Translations under genes and position numbers: made by a program
Assembly: GCA_020630175.1 (NCBI GenBank)
Contig: JAHDBW010000017.1
Coordinates: forward strand, 1-38,694
From: Anaerolineales bacterium
GTDB taxonomy: Bacteria; Chloroflexota; Anaerolineae; Anaerolineales; UBA6668
DNA length: 38,694 nucleotides
Direction: 5' to 3'
Notes under the pieces: model-generated
Database searches by the model: none
Told to the model about the DNA's origin: nothing
What the model saw: only the letters and a program-made list of their open reading frames with translations
In this document: positions 18,222 through 24,816 of the stretch, one piece after another
How positions within the stretch are numbered: position 1 is the stretch's first letter
Layout: the number at the start of each line of letters is the position of its first letter

Positions 18222-18434
18222 TTAGGCGCGGCGCTCATTTGGCATAATAATCCAACCGATTAGGTAGATTAGGATGCCCGGTACACCGCCGGGAATAAGC
18301 GCTGCAACGAGTGCGATACGCGCCCAGAAGGGACTAATGCCCAAGAAGTTTGCGAGCCCGGCACACACGCCAAGGAAGCGGCGATCGTTGAGTGGGCGTT
18401 CTAGTTTTCGATATTCTTTGTTAGATGTCATCAT
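18222..18434 (-). CDS. pspC: PspC-domain small membrane protein
   Basis: 70 residues forming a single PspC domain: RRFLGVCAGLANFLGI, then a hydrophobic segment ending GIWG-like (YLIGWIIMPNE). PspC proteins belong to the phage-shock/membrane-stress response and often sense or relay envelope damage. It starts inside the last codons of the upstream bactofilin-like gene (ATGATG at 18434-18429, overlap 14 bp) with GAGG 6 nt before the first ATG; either ATG may be used. It is the last gene of the sigma factor operon and ends at a strong terminator. Confidence 0.92.
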   Translation of the reverse strand: MMTSNKEYRKLERPLNDRRFLGVCAGLANFLGISPFWARIALVAALIPGGVPGILIYLIGWIIMPNERRA

Positions 18435-19566
18435 GTGTTACCTCATGTTCGTTTTTATTGTTTTGCGCGGCGTTGGCCGGCGCTGGGGTAAAGAGCGATG
18501 CTTCGCTGTAGGTGCCCAATCGGGTGAGCACAACTGCCCCTAATCCAAATGCAACAATCAAAATTGTTGCGAGTATTGCTGGGAATATAAATCCCGAAGC
18601 TACTGCACTTATCGTATACAACAAACCTATAACGAGCGTTAACATTGCCGTGCCAAGTGCGGCTGCAACGCCTTTTCGGTCTTCATCTGGGTAGCGCTCG
18701 CCAAACAGCCGTTTGCCAATGTGTGAGCCAATCGAAACCCAACCTGCAACAAGCGTGAGGCCACCGGCGGTATACCCCGCTATGCTTGCTATTGCGAAAC
18801 AGATGGTTACCAACAGCAACGCTAAGATCGTGCTGATAATGGCGTAAATCAGCAGTGTTAGGAACCCCACTCCGCCAGACTCAATCGGCTTATCAAATGC
18901 GACTTCGCCGATATTTGTGAGCCGCTCGGCAAAGAATAGCTGCCCGACCAATGTTAGGACGCCCAAGCCGAGTGTCATAAAGAGCGTAGTCCCGAGCCGC
19001 GTAAAGAATTTGGCAATCCGCGATGGGCCACGATAGTGCTCACCATACGGTAGGTCTGGCAGTGGTGGCGCATCTGGCAGGTCAAGTTCAAGGCCGCCTT
19101 CTGTAGCAGCGTTATCAGCCTCTTGGGCACTTTCGCTGCGCTTATCTTCAATCGTTCCGCCTAGGGCAAACCGATCGCCATTGATTTGCGCGTCATCTTT
19201 GATTTCAACATTGCCGCCAAAGACAGTGACATCTCCATGCACAATCCCTTCTAGCTCTAATGAGCCGCCCAGCACCACCACATCACCATTGATGATGGCA
19301 CCTTTTTCAACTTCGACATTGCCACCAGCAACTGAAAGATCACCAGTGACTTTACTGCCTTCTTCTAATTTGGCGCTGCCACCTAAAACAGACAAATCAC
19401 CATTGATTGTGTCGTCTTCATTGAGCTCATAGTCGCTGCCAACAACGGTTACATCGTCGTCAATTTCAACTTGCGCGTTGGCGGGTTGGATGGCCCACCA
19501 GCCTAGCAAAACCAGCAAGGCAATGATGAGACGGGCGCGTTTTTGCGTACGTACGTTAGCCAGCAT
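18421..19566 (-). CDS. Membrane protein with bactofilin-like beta repeats
   Basis: 381 residues. A signal peptide or anchor (12-31, ending ANAQ) comes first. Residues 35-135 then form about five imperfect repeats of 17-20 residues with the pattern INGDLSVLGG..KLEEGS, typical of the polymer-forming cytoskeletal (bactofilin/DUF583) right-handed beta helix. An acidic Pro-rich linker (about 150-180) follows, then four or five hydrophobic helices (190-350) and a polar tail. The beta repeats come after the signal sequence, so they would be outside the membrane, unlike cytoplasmic bactofilins. The ATG follows the anti-sigma stop by 2 bp (TAATAATG) and the 3' end overlaps pspC. It is probably an envelope component controlled by the ECF sigma factor, which is inference from the operon. 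Confidence 0.85.
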   Translation of the reverse strand: MLANVRTQKRARLIIALLVLLGWWAIQPANAQVEIDDDVTVVGSDYELNEDDTINGDLSVLGGSAKLEEGSKVTGDLSVAGGNVEVEKGAIINGDVVVLGGSLELEGIVHGDVTVFGGNVEIKDDAQINGDRFALGGTIEDKRSESAQEADNAATEGGLELDLPDAPPLPDLPYGEHYRGPSRIAKFFTRLGTTLFMTLGLGVLTLVGQLFFAERLTNIGEVAFDKPIESGGVGFLTLLIYAIISTILALLLVTICFAIASIAGYTAGGLTLVAGWVSIGSHIGKRLFGERYPDEDRKGVAAALGTAMLTLVIGLLYTISAVASGFIFPAILATILIVAFGLGAVVLTRLGTYSEASLFTPAPANAAQNNKNEHEVTHDDI

Positions 19567-19568
19567 TA

Positions 19569-20126
19569 TTAAGCACTCAATTGTGGTGAATAGTGGCGCA
19601 TTGTGCGCAACCAGACAAAGGCCAAAACTGGTGTTACGCCGAGCATCATTAGGAAACTTGGCTGCGGTAAGAGCCAGCCTAAGAACGCGACGCCCATCGT
19701 CAAGAGGGAGCCAATAATGTTCTGTGCAACGATGAGACTATCGCCTAAGAGCACGTTAGCAGCATTCATTAGCATCGGCTGCTGAGAGACCACTGTAATT
19801 AGCAAGATGCCAATCATGAGTGGTAAGGCTGCCGCAGTGCTAACGCCCAGCACAACAACCGGCAAAATCCGATTGAACCAGCTGGGTAATAATTTAGCCT
19901 GCATTTGCCGCGCCTGTAATGCTGCCATGACGTTGGCAGCAAACAGGGCGGGGGCTTCTTCAAGTGGCGGATTTTGCAGCCGCGTATGAACATTTTGCAA
20001 ACGTTGCCATTGTTTTCGGCGGCTATCGTTCTGCGCAATGAGGCTTGCAAATGCGGCCTCTTGATCAGCGCTTAGCGTGCCATCTAGCTTTTGTTGGGCA
20101 AGGGCTTGGAATTCTTTCTCTTTCAT
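19569..20126 (-). CDS. Putative membrane anti-sigma factor
   Basis: 185 residues. The N-terminal 70 residues are helical, charged and soluble (LAQQKLDGTLSADQEAAF), as in anti-sigma domains that grip ECF factors. Three hydrophobic segments follow near 85-112, 120-150 and 155-173. There are no Cys residues, so it is not a zinc (HCC) anti-sigma factor. The assignment rests mainly on position: it starts 11 nt after the ECF sigma gene with a good AGGTGAG ribosome site, the classical sigma/anti-sigma order. Membrane release by proteolysis is the usual mechanism for such proteins but cannot be seen here. Confidence 0.7.
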   Translation of the reverse strand: MKEKEFQALAQQKLDGTLSADQEAAFASLIAQNDSRRKQWQRLQNVHTRLQNPPLEEAPALFAANVMAALQARQMQAKLLPSWFNRILPVVVLGVSTAAALPLMIGILLITVVSQQPMLMNAANVLLGDSLIVAQNIIGSLLTMGVAFLGWLLPQPSFLMMLGVTPVLAFVWLRTMRHYSPQLSA

Positions 20127-20137
20127 AATGTTCTCAC

Positions 20138-20716
20138 CTAGACAAGCATGGCCGTTAGGGCCACAGCATTGCCTTCTTTGATGTTATTTGCCATTGTATG
20201 CCGGGCACGATGCAGCCTGCTCTTGACTGCGCTCACGCTCGCGCCCGTGGTTTCTGAAATCTCATCGTATGAATAGTCATACCAGTAGCGTAAGACAACC
20301 ATCAGGCGGTCTTTTGGCGGTAGCAGGCCAAGCATTTCTTGCACGGCGGCGCTTTTTTCTGCTTGCACGGCGCTGCGCTCTGGGCCAGCTTGGGCGTCTA
20401 CCAATGAAGGATGATGCGGAATTGGCTCATCTAAAGACAGCCAAATGAGCCGTCGTTTGCGCAACAGGTCAATACAATAGTTAGACGCAATTGAGAATAA
20501 CCAAGTCTTGAACGCGCGTTTGCGATCAAAACTGTTCAGCCGCGTGTAGGCGCGCAAAAATGCTTCCTGTGCAGCTTCTTCAGCTTCACCGGCATTGCCA
20601 AGCATGCGGTATGTGAGGTTATAGATCGGCGTTTGGTATTTTGTTACCAATTCTCCAAAGGCTGCTTGATCGCCTTGGGTTACCCGCTCGACTAAGTCAA
20701 GATCGTCAGGTGTCAT
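20138..20716 (-). CDS. ECF-family RNA polymerase sigma factor
   Basis: 192 residues with sigma region 2 (about 10-90: FGELVTKYQTPIYNLTYRML, then AQEAFLRAYTRL and FKTWLFSIASNYCIDLLRKR) and region 4 (about 125-180: LLPPKDRLMVVLRYWYDYSYDEISETTG..VKSRLHRAR). The spacing and the lack of regions 1 and 3 make it an ECF factor. It heads a four-gene minus-strand operon with an anti-sigma candidate, the bactofilin-like protein and PspC. TATAGT at 20734-20729 lies 12 nt before the ATG and no ribosome site is visible, so the transcript may be nearly leaderless. ECF factors commonly drive their own operon; a matching -35 was not obvious. Confidence 0.95.
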   Translation of the reverse strand: MTPDDLDLVERVTQGDQAAFGELVTKYQTPIYNLTYRMLGNAGEAEEAAQEAFLRAYTRLNSFDRKRAFKTWLFSIASNYCIDLLRKRRLIWLSLDEPIPHHPSLVDAQAGPERSAVQAEKSAAVQEMLGLLPPKDRLMVVLRYWYDYSYDEISETTGASVSAVKSRLHRARHTMANNIKEGNAVALTAMLV

Positions 20717-21077
20717 AAATGCAGTTTAACTATACAGGCGGCTCCCGAAAGACACTAGCGACAGCCGGTTAATGGCGCTTCTCCCTTTCTGAGTGGCACT
20801 TCGCAAAGTGCAATCTGTATGGCTACTAATTCTTTTTTGCTCCCTTACACACCTAATACGCACAACTTGCGCTAGGGTTGCAAAATAAATAAATTTGATC
20901 TTGATGCAAAAAAGAATTAAATTGGCTCTCAGTATTGATTAGTATGACTGTCGAATATTAATGGATATTTACGATAGCCTAAGGCGCAAGAAATGATTAG
21001 TTTAGGCATGTATAATGAGATTTCAGAACAGACAACCTTATCTCCAATCTTTTAAATCCTTCGCTAAAAATACCCGC
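20717..21077. other. Divergent regulatory region with a 14-bp inverted repeat
   Basis: Region between the ECF sigma gene (minus) and the parvulin lipoprotein gene (plus). It holds a perfect 14-bp inverted repeat at 20827-20840/20906-20919 (TAATTCTTTTTTGC / GCAAAAAAGAATTA) separated by 65 bp, and a 6-bp hairpin at 20796-20811 (GCACTT / AAGTGC). A TATAAT box lies at 21011-21016. No open frame in it looks coding. Confidence 0.6.
21011..21016 (+). promoter_or_regulatory. -10 box for the parvulin lipoprotein gene
   Basis: Consensus TATAAT directly preceded by TG, with no good -35 at the usual distance. It overlaps an upstream in-frame ATG at 21015 and so argues that translation starts at 21078, giving a leader of about 55 nt. 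Confidence 0.5.
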
Positions 21078-22049
21078 ATGACCTTGAAATCTATAGTTTC
21101 TACACTTGTTCTACTAACAAGTCTCTTTGCATTGACCGCTTGTGGTTCGGCAGAGAGCACTGTTCAAAGCCTACCTAGCCCAAGCGTTTCTACGGAAGTT
21201 TCCATAGAAAACGCACCCGCGCCAGAGCCAACCGAAGCACCAACGGTGGAATACATTCCAACGGAAGTGATTCCAGAAGAACCGCTAGCCGCACGTTATA
21301 ACAATAGCTTTATCTTGTTGGAAGATTATGAGCGGGAAGTTTTACGCACTGAAGCCGGGATGATTATGAATGGTAATGATCCGGCCACCCAAGGCAACTA
21401 TCAGGCCGCCGTGCTAGAAGACATGATTATCAAAGGGCTCATTACAGATGCTGCGCTTGCACAGGGGTATGAAGTTACCGATGCAGAATTAGAAGACGCC
21501 TATCAACACGGAATAGAGGCGCGCGGCAGTCAGGAGGCATTTGATGAATGGCTCGAATTGAGTATTCACACGCCAGAAGAATGGCGCAAAGAGCTCTATG
21601 TGCGATTGCTGGCGGCGAAGATCCATAGTGATGTTGTGGGCAGCGTACCAAAGGCCGCACCTCAAATAAACGCCCGGCATATTTTGGTCAAAACGCGTGA
21701 AGAAGCCATAGACCTCATTGCCCAGCTAGAAGGTGGCGCGGATTTTGCAACACTAGCAGAAGAATACTCGCTTGACCAAAGCACTAAGCTCAACGGTGGC
21801 GATTTGGGCTGGTTCCCACGCGGCACCCTCACGGTAGAAGATTTGGAATTGGCTGCGTTCTCGTTAGCACCAGGTGAACGCAGCGATCCAGTTTCAACGT
21901 CTTTGGGCTATCATGTTTTAGAGCAGCTTGCATTTGAAGAAGACCGTGAAGTCTCTGATGAGGCCGCTCTTGTTCTACAGCAAGCCGCACTAGAGACGTG
22001 GATCGACAGCCTCAAAGCGCAATCGATTGTAGATCGCTACGTGCCGTAA
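21078..22049 (+). CDS. Parvulin-type peptidyl-prolyl isomerase lipoprotein (PrsA/SurA-like)
   Basis: 323 residues from the ATG at 21078. The signal peptide ends in lipobox LTAC (C22), followed by a Pro/Glu-rich spacer. A SurA-N-like helical chaperone region spans about 75-185, and a parvulin domain about 195-285 starts ARHILVKTREEA and continues GGDLGWFPRG and LGYHVLEQL. It should be anchored outside the membrane and assist folding of exported proteins. An ATG at 21015 is in frame but lies within the predicted -10 box and would place 21 polar residues before the signal peptide, so I rejected it. Beside the ECF/PspC operon, it fits an envelope-quality-control neighbourhood. Confidence 0.92.
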   Translation: MTLKSIVSTLVLLTSLFALTACGSAESTVQSLPSPSVSTEVSIENAPAPEPTEAPTVEYIPTEVIPEEPLAARYNNSFILLEDYEREVLRTEAGMIMNGNDPATQGNYQAAVLEDMIIKGLITDAALAQGYEVTDAELEDAYQHGIEARGSQEAFDEWLELSIHTPEEWRKELYVRLLAAKIHSDVVGSVPKAAPQINARHILVKTREEAIDLIAQLEGGADFATLAEEYSLDQSTKLNGGDLGWFPRGTLTVEDLELAAFSLAPGERSDPVSTSLGYHVLEQLAFEEDREVSDEAALVLQQAALETWIDSLKAQSIVDRYVP

Positions 22050-22138
22050 TTATCGTGATAGGCTATTAGTGCATTGGTTCAGAAGTTTTACAAATCAAGG
22101 CTAGATGCCAATGCTGTATGTCGCGTGCTTCGCATAAC

Positions 22139-22157
22139 GCAGTTTCAAACTGCTTTT
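22139..22157 (+). terminator. Weak terminator-like hairpin
   Basis: GCAGTTT-C-AAACTGC followed by TTTT. In RNA it would be a short stem with a small loop. It lies 90 bp after the parvulin stop codon. Confidence 0.4.
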
Positions 22158-22213
22158 GGCCGCGCTGCTAGATAGCGACTTACCGTTATTTATTATTTTC
22201 GAAGGAACTGGTT

Positions 22214-23182
22214 ATGGAAAATCGGGGCTGTTTGATGCTAAACCTTGCCACTGGCACGGTTCTTATGCTCTCATGCTGTTTTATCATGTACGTCATATCG
22301 GTGTTTTTTACACCGCCGTTGCCGGATTGGCTGAATCCATTTCCGCCACCCACATTACCGCCTAGATACGTACTACCAACGCCATCTGAGGCAGACTTAG
22401 TTCCGACAAATCCAGCGCCATTGCCAACCCAACCGCCAGTTGTGCCAACAGCAACGCAACCGTTGCCAACCGCAGTGCCAACAGAAGCAGCGCCAACCGA
22501 TGTTCCAGCACCATCTGAACCAGCAATGGAAGAAGGCAGCATGGAAGACGGTGAATCAATGGAAGAGGTCGCAACCGCAACCCCTATCATTGGGTCTGAT
22601 GAAGGTAGCGAAGACGCCGCAGACGTCCCAACCATTGGCGCGCCACCAACGGAAGCCGCGCCGACTGATGATCCGGCAAGTGACAATGCGGAAACGTCCG
22701 AAGCAACCGTTGCCCCAACCGCCGCAGATGCTGCGACAGAAGCGCCAACGGAAGAAGCCGCAGCAACGGCCACTGCAACCGAAGTGGCAAATAGCCAACC
22801 GGCTGCAACGCCAACATTCTCAGCCTTCCCCTTCACGTTACAAGATAATGGGATTCAATATACAAGCTTCCCAGGCGGCTGTACCTTTATGGGCGTTGCG
22901 GGACAAGTCTTTGACCTGCAAGGTACGCCAATTCTTGGCTCATCCGTTGAAATTAGCGGGGGGGCAGTTGATGGGGCACAGTCCATTACTGGTACAAAAA
23001 CAGACTATGGCGCTGGCGGCTATGAAATCAAAATTGCAGACAGCACAGAAGACACCGTTGATGTGTACTCAATCCGGTTGTATAACGAAAATGGCGCACC
23101 GCTTTCAGACGAGATCAGCATCACAACGTCAGACAACTGTGACAACAACCTGATCTTGGTTAACTTCGTGCAAAATCGCTAA
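22214..23182 (+). CDS. Membrane-anchored Pro/Thr/Ala-rich surface protein with C-terminal beta domain
   Basis: 322 residues. A single hydrophobic anchor (about 9-32) is followed by roughly 170 residues of low-complexity linker rich in P, T, A, E (repeats such as PTEAAPTD and TATATEV). The C-terminal domain of about 115 residues (210-322) contains GGCTFMGVAGQVFDLQGTPI and SVEISGG, a pattern of Ig/transthyretin-like or carboxypeptidase-regulatory-like beta sandwiches. Two Cys (in GGC and DNC) may form a disulfide. AAGGA lies 7 nt before the ATG. Such linkers are common in surface proteins of Chloroflexota. Function unknown; a wall-spanning stalk with a small binding domain is a reasonable guess. 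Confidence 0.8.
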   Translation: MENRGCLMLNLATGTVLMLSCCFIMYVISVFFTPPLPDWLNPFPPPTLPPRYVLPTPSEADLVPTNPAPLPTQPPVVPTATQPLPTAVPTEAAPTDVPAPSEPAMEEGSMEDGESMEEVATATPIIGSDEGSEDAADVPTIGAPPTEAAPTDDPASDNAETSEATVAPTAADAATEAPTEEAAATATATEVANSQPAATPTFSAFPFTLQDNGIQYTSFPGGCTFMGVAGQVFDLQGTPILGSSVEISGGAVDGAQSITGTKTDYGAGGYEIKIADSTEDTVDVYSIRLYNENGAPLSDEISITTSDNCDNNLILVNFVQNR

Positions 23183-23200
23183 ACCGCTCTACTGACAAAT

Positions 23201-23238
23201 AAAAAAGGCGTACGCAACGAAATGCGCACGCCTTTTTT
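23201..23238. terminator. Bidirectional terminator between convergent genes
   Basis: AAAAAAGGCGTACGCA pairs with TGCGCACGCCTTTTTT (one mismatch) around a 6-nt loop. It lies 18 bp after the Pro/Thr-rich protein gene and 17 bp from the end of the minus-strand gene at 23256. Confidence 0.9.
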
Positions 23239-23255
23239 GTTTAAGTATGCTGGGG

Positions 23256-23777
23256 CTAAGCTACTTTGTTTTTTTCTTCCCACACAAGCGTTTTCAAGCG
23301 CGTGAGGGCACCGTTCCAAGCGGTTCCAATCGTGTTACTCTTGGGGAGCTTGATAGAGGCGCTTTGTTGCGCAATTGCAGGCAACAACATTGGGATTTCT
23401 GCCCAGTCATTTTGCAATACGCTATCACTAAGCTTGGTGTAATAGGTTTTCGTCCAAGCCCAGTCGCGGCGGAAGCGGTCCGCTTTGATCCAATAGTCTC
23501 GTTTTTCCCATGCCGCGCATGTTACTTCAATCGTCTCGTGCATTTCATGCAAACACAGGGCAATGAATGCCACCATGTCACGGGTTTCTGCATCGATATC
23601 TTTTTTCTTGCCAAGCTCACGCATGGTGAGTAATAAGGCCTTATTCAAGCGGCCTCGTTGCTTGCCAGCGGTTTCTGAATTTATAACGCGTCCCAAAATT
23701 GCTCTCCAGCGTTTTGTACCAAGTAATATAATCTTGCAGGATGTCCTGCAATTTGCACGGAGCTTGGCTCCACACAT
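23256..23777 (-). CDS. Unrecognised helical protein, start or frame uncertain
   Basis: Open frame of 173 residues, not recognised. The C-terminal 130 residues look like a real, soluble, mostly helical protein (RLNKALLLTMRELGKKKDID, then ALCLHEMHETIEVTCAAWE, KADRFRRDWAW). The N-terminal 40 residues in this frame look unconvincing (two rare ATA codons). Instead, another minus frame between 23775 and about 23680 reads a good amphipathic helix (LQDYITWYKTLESNFGTRYK). A frameshift near 23640-23690 may therefore have split the gene, with the true start at the GTG 23775 or TTG 23751. TAAAAT 17 nt upstream of 23777 can serve as the -10. It is divergent from the RNase H gene with a 37-bp gap. Confidence 0.6.
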   Translation of the reverse strand: MCGAKLRANCRTSCKIILLGTKRWRAILGRVINSETAGKQRGRLNKALLLTMRELGKKKDIDAETRDMVAFIALCLHEMHETIEVTCAAWEKRDYWIKADRFRRDWAWTKTYYTKLSDSVLQNDWAEIPMLLPAIAQQSASIKLPKSNTIGTAWNGALTRLKTLVWEEKNKVA

Positions 23778-23814
23778 CTGTTATTAGAACAAATATTTTA
23801 CCAAAAGACACGTC

Positions 23815-24717
23815 ATGACCCAAACGCAATCAGAAGTCACCATTTATACCGACGGCGGTAGCGACCCAAATCCAGGCCCCGGCGGTTGGGGAGCCGTACT
23901 AATTAGTGGCGATCATCAAAAAGAACTTTCTGGGGGCGACCCAAACACCACCAACAATCGGATGGAGCTTCAGGCCGCTATTTCTGCGTTATCAGCGCTT
24001 AATCGGTCTTGTAAGGTTGATCTTTATACCGATTCGCAATACATGCGCAAAGGCATTACAGAGTGGGTTTTCAAATGGCAGCAAAATAACTGGCAAACGT
24101 CCGCTAAAAAGCCCGTACAGAATGCCGACCTTTGGAAATTGCTCGTTCAGGCCACAGAGCGCCACACCATCGAATGGCATTGGGTAAAAGGGCACGCGGG
24201 CAATAAATACAATGAAATTGTGGATCGGCTGGCGTCGGCCGCAATTCCGCGCCAAGATCAAACCAACCTCACGGCGGATGCTTACCTGTACACAACTGTC
24301 TCTTGTTTGAAAAACGGTGGCCGTGGCGGCTGGATTGCCTACATCAAAACTGCAGATAATGACTATGAGGTGAGCGGCGTAGAGGATGTTAGTACAGCAA
24401 ACCAACTGCACATTCAGGCTGTCATTGGTGGCTTGAAAACAATTGACCCCGCTCTGAGCGTACACATTGTGACCACTTCAGACTATATGAAACAAGGCGC
24501 AACGCAGTGGATTGGCGGCTGGCAAGGCCGTGGATGGCGTAATGGCAGCGGAGACCCGATCAAAAATATGGCGCAGTGGAAAGACTATGCCGCCACCCGA
24601 TTAGGGCGCAAGGTGTCTTGGGAAGTTATCAAAGAAAAGAAAAAAGACAAAATCCCAGAAGAGATGCGGCCGCTCAAAGCCCAGTTGAAACATATTCTAG
24701 AGGCACATGCAGAGTAG
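23815..24717 (+). CDS. rnhA: Ribonuclease HI with a second, catalytically degenerate RNase H domain
   Basis: 300 residues. Domain 1 (1-145) is a complete RNase HI that cuts RNA in RNA-DNA hybrids: D13 ([16 protein letters not shown]), E51 (NNRMELQA), D73 ([10 protein letters not shown]), H127 (VKGHAG), D137, plus the Trp-rich basic handle [10 protein letters not shown]. Domain 2 (about 153-275) is an internal duplicate: YTT for YTD, NQLHIQA for [16 protein letters not shown] for TDSQYMRKG, and [10 protein letters not shown] for the handle. The three acids align with T161, H199 and T221, so it is predicted inactive while keeping the hybrid-binding handle. A basic Lys-rich tail follows. It probably improves substrate binding, in place of the separate hybrid-binding domain of other RNases H; this is inference. 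Confidence 0.93.
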   Translation: MTQTQSEVTIYTDGGSDPNPGPGGWGAVLISGDHQKELSGGDPNTTNNRMELQAAISALSALNRSCKVDLYTDSQYMRKGITEWVFKWQQNNWQTSAKKPVQNADLWKLLVQATERHTIEWHWVKGHAGNKYNEIVDRLASAAIPRQDQTNLTADAYLYTTVSCLKNGGRGGWIAYIKTADNDYEVSGVEDVSTANQLHIQAVIGGLKTIDPALSVHIVTTSDYMKQGATQWIGGWQGRGWRNGSGDPIKNMAQWKDYAATRLGRKVSWEVIKEKKKDKIPEEMRPLKAQLKHILEAHAE

Positions 24718-24757
24718 TTAGCAATTATGCCCGAATGTAGACACATCTATAGATAAC

Positions 24758-24794
24758 AAAAAAGCGCTGACTTGTAGCAAGTCAGCGCTTTTTT
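24758..24794. terminator. Bidirectional intrinsic terminator
   Basis: Perfect 17-bp stem AAAAAAGCGCTGACTTG / complement around a 3-nt loop (TAG), then further T. It separates the plus-strand RNase H gene from the convergent LysM protein gene, 22 bp from that gene's stop. Confidence 0.95.
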
Positions 24795-24816
24795 TATTTG
24801 TTAAGACAGGTTGTGG

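Noticed and set aside
21015-21077. Upstream in-frame start for the parvulin lipoprotein
   Set aside because: That ATG overlaps a consensus TATAAT box and would put 21 polar residues before a standard lipoprotein signal peptide.
22186-22836. 216-residue minus-strand open frame rich in Val, Gly, Ser and Ala
   Set aside because: It is the antisense shadow of the Pro/Thr-rich linker of the plus-strand gene at 22214-23182; low complexity keeps several frames open. The plus-strand frame has a ribosome site, anchor and folded domain.
22440-23153. 237-residue plus-strand frame rich in Gln, Pro and Arg
   Set aside because: It is a frame-shifted reading of the same repetitive linker, with no ribosome site and biased composition.
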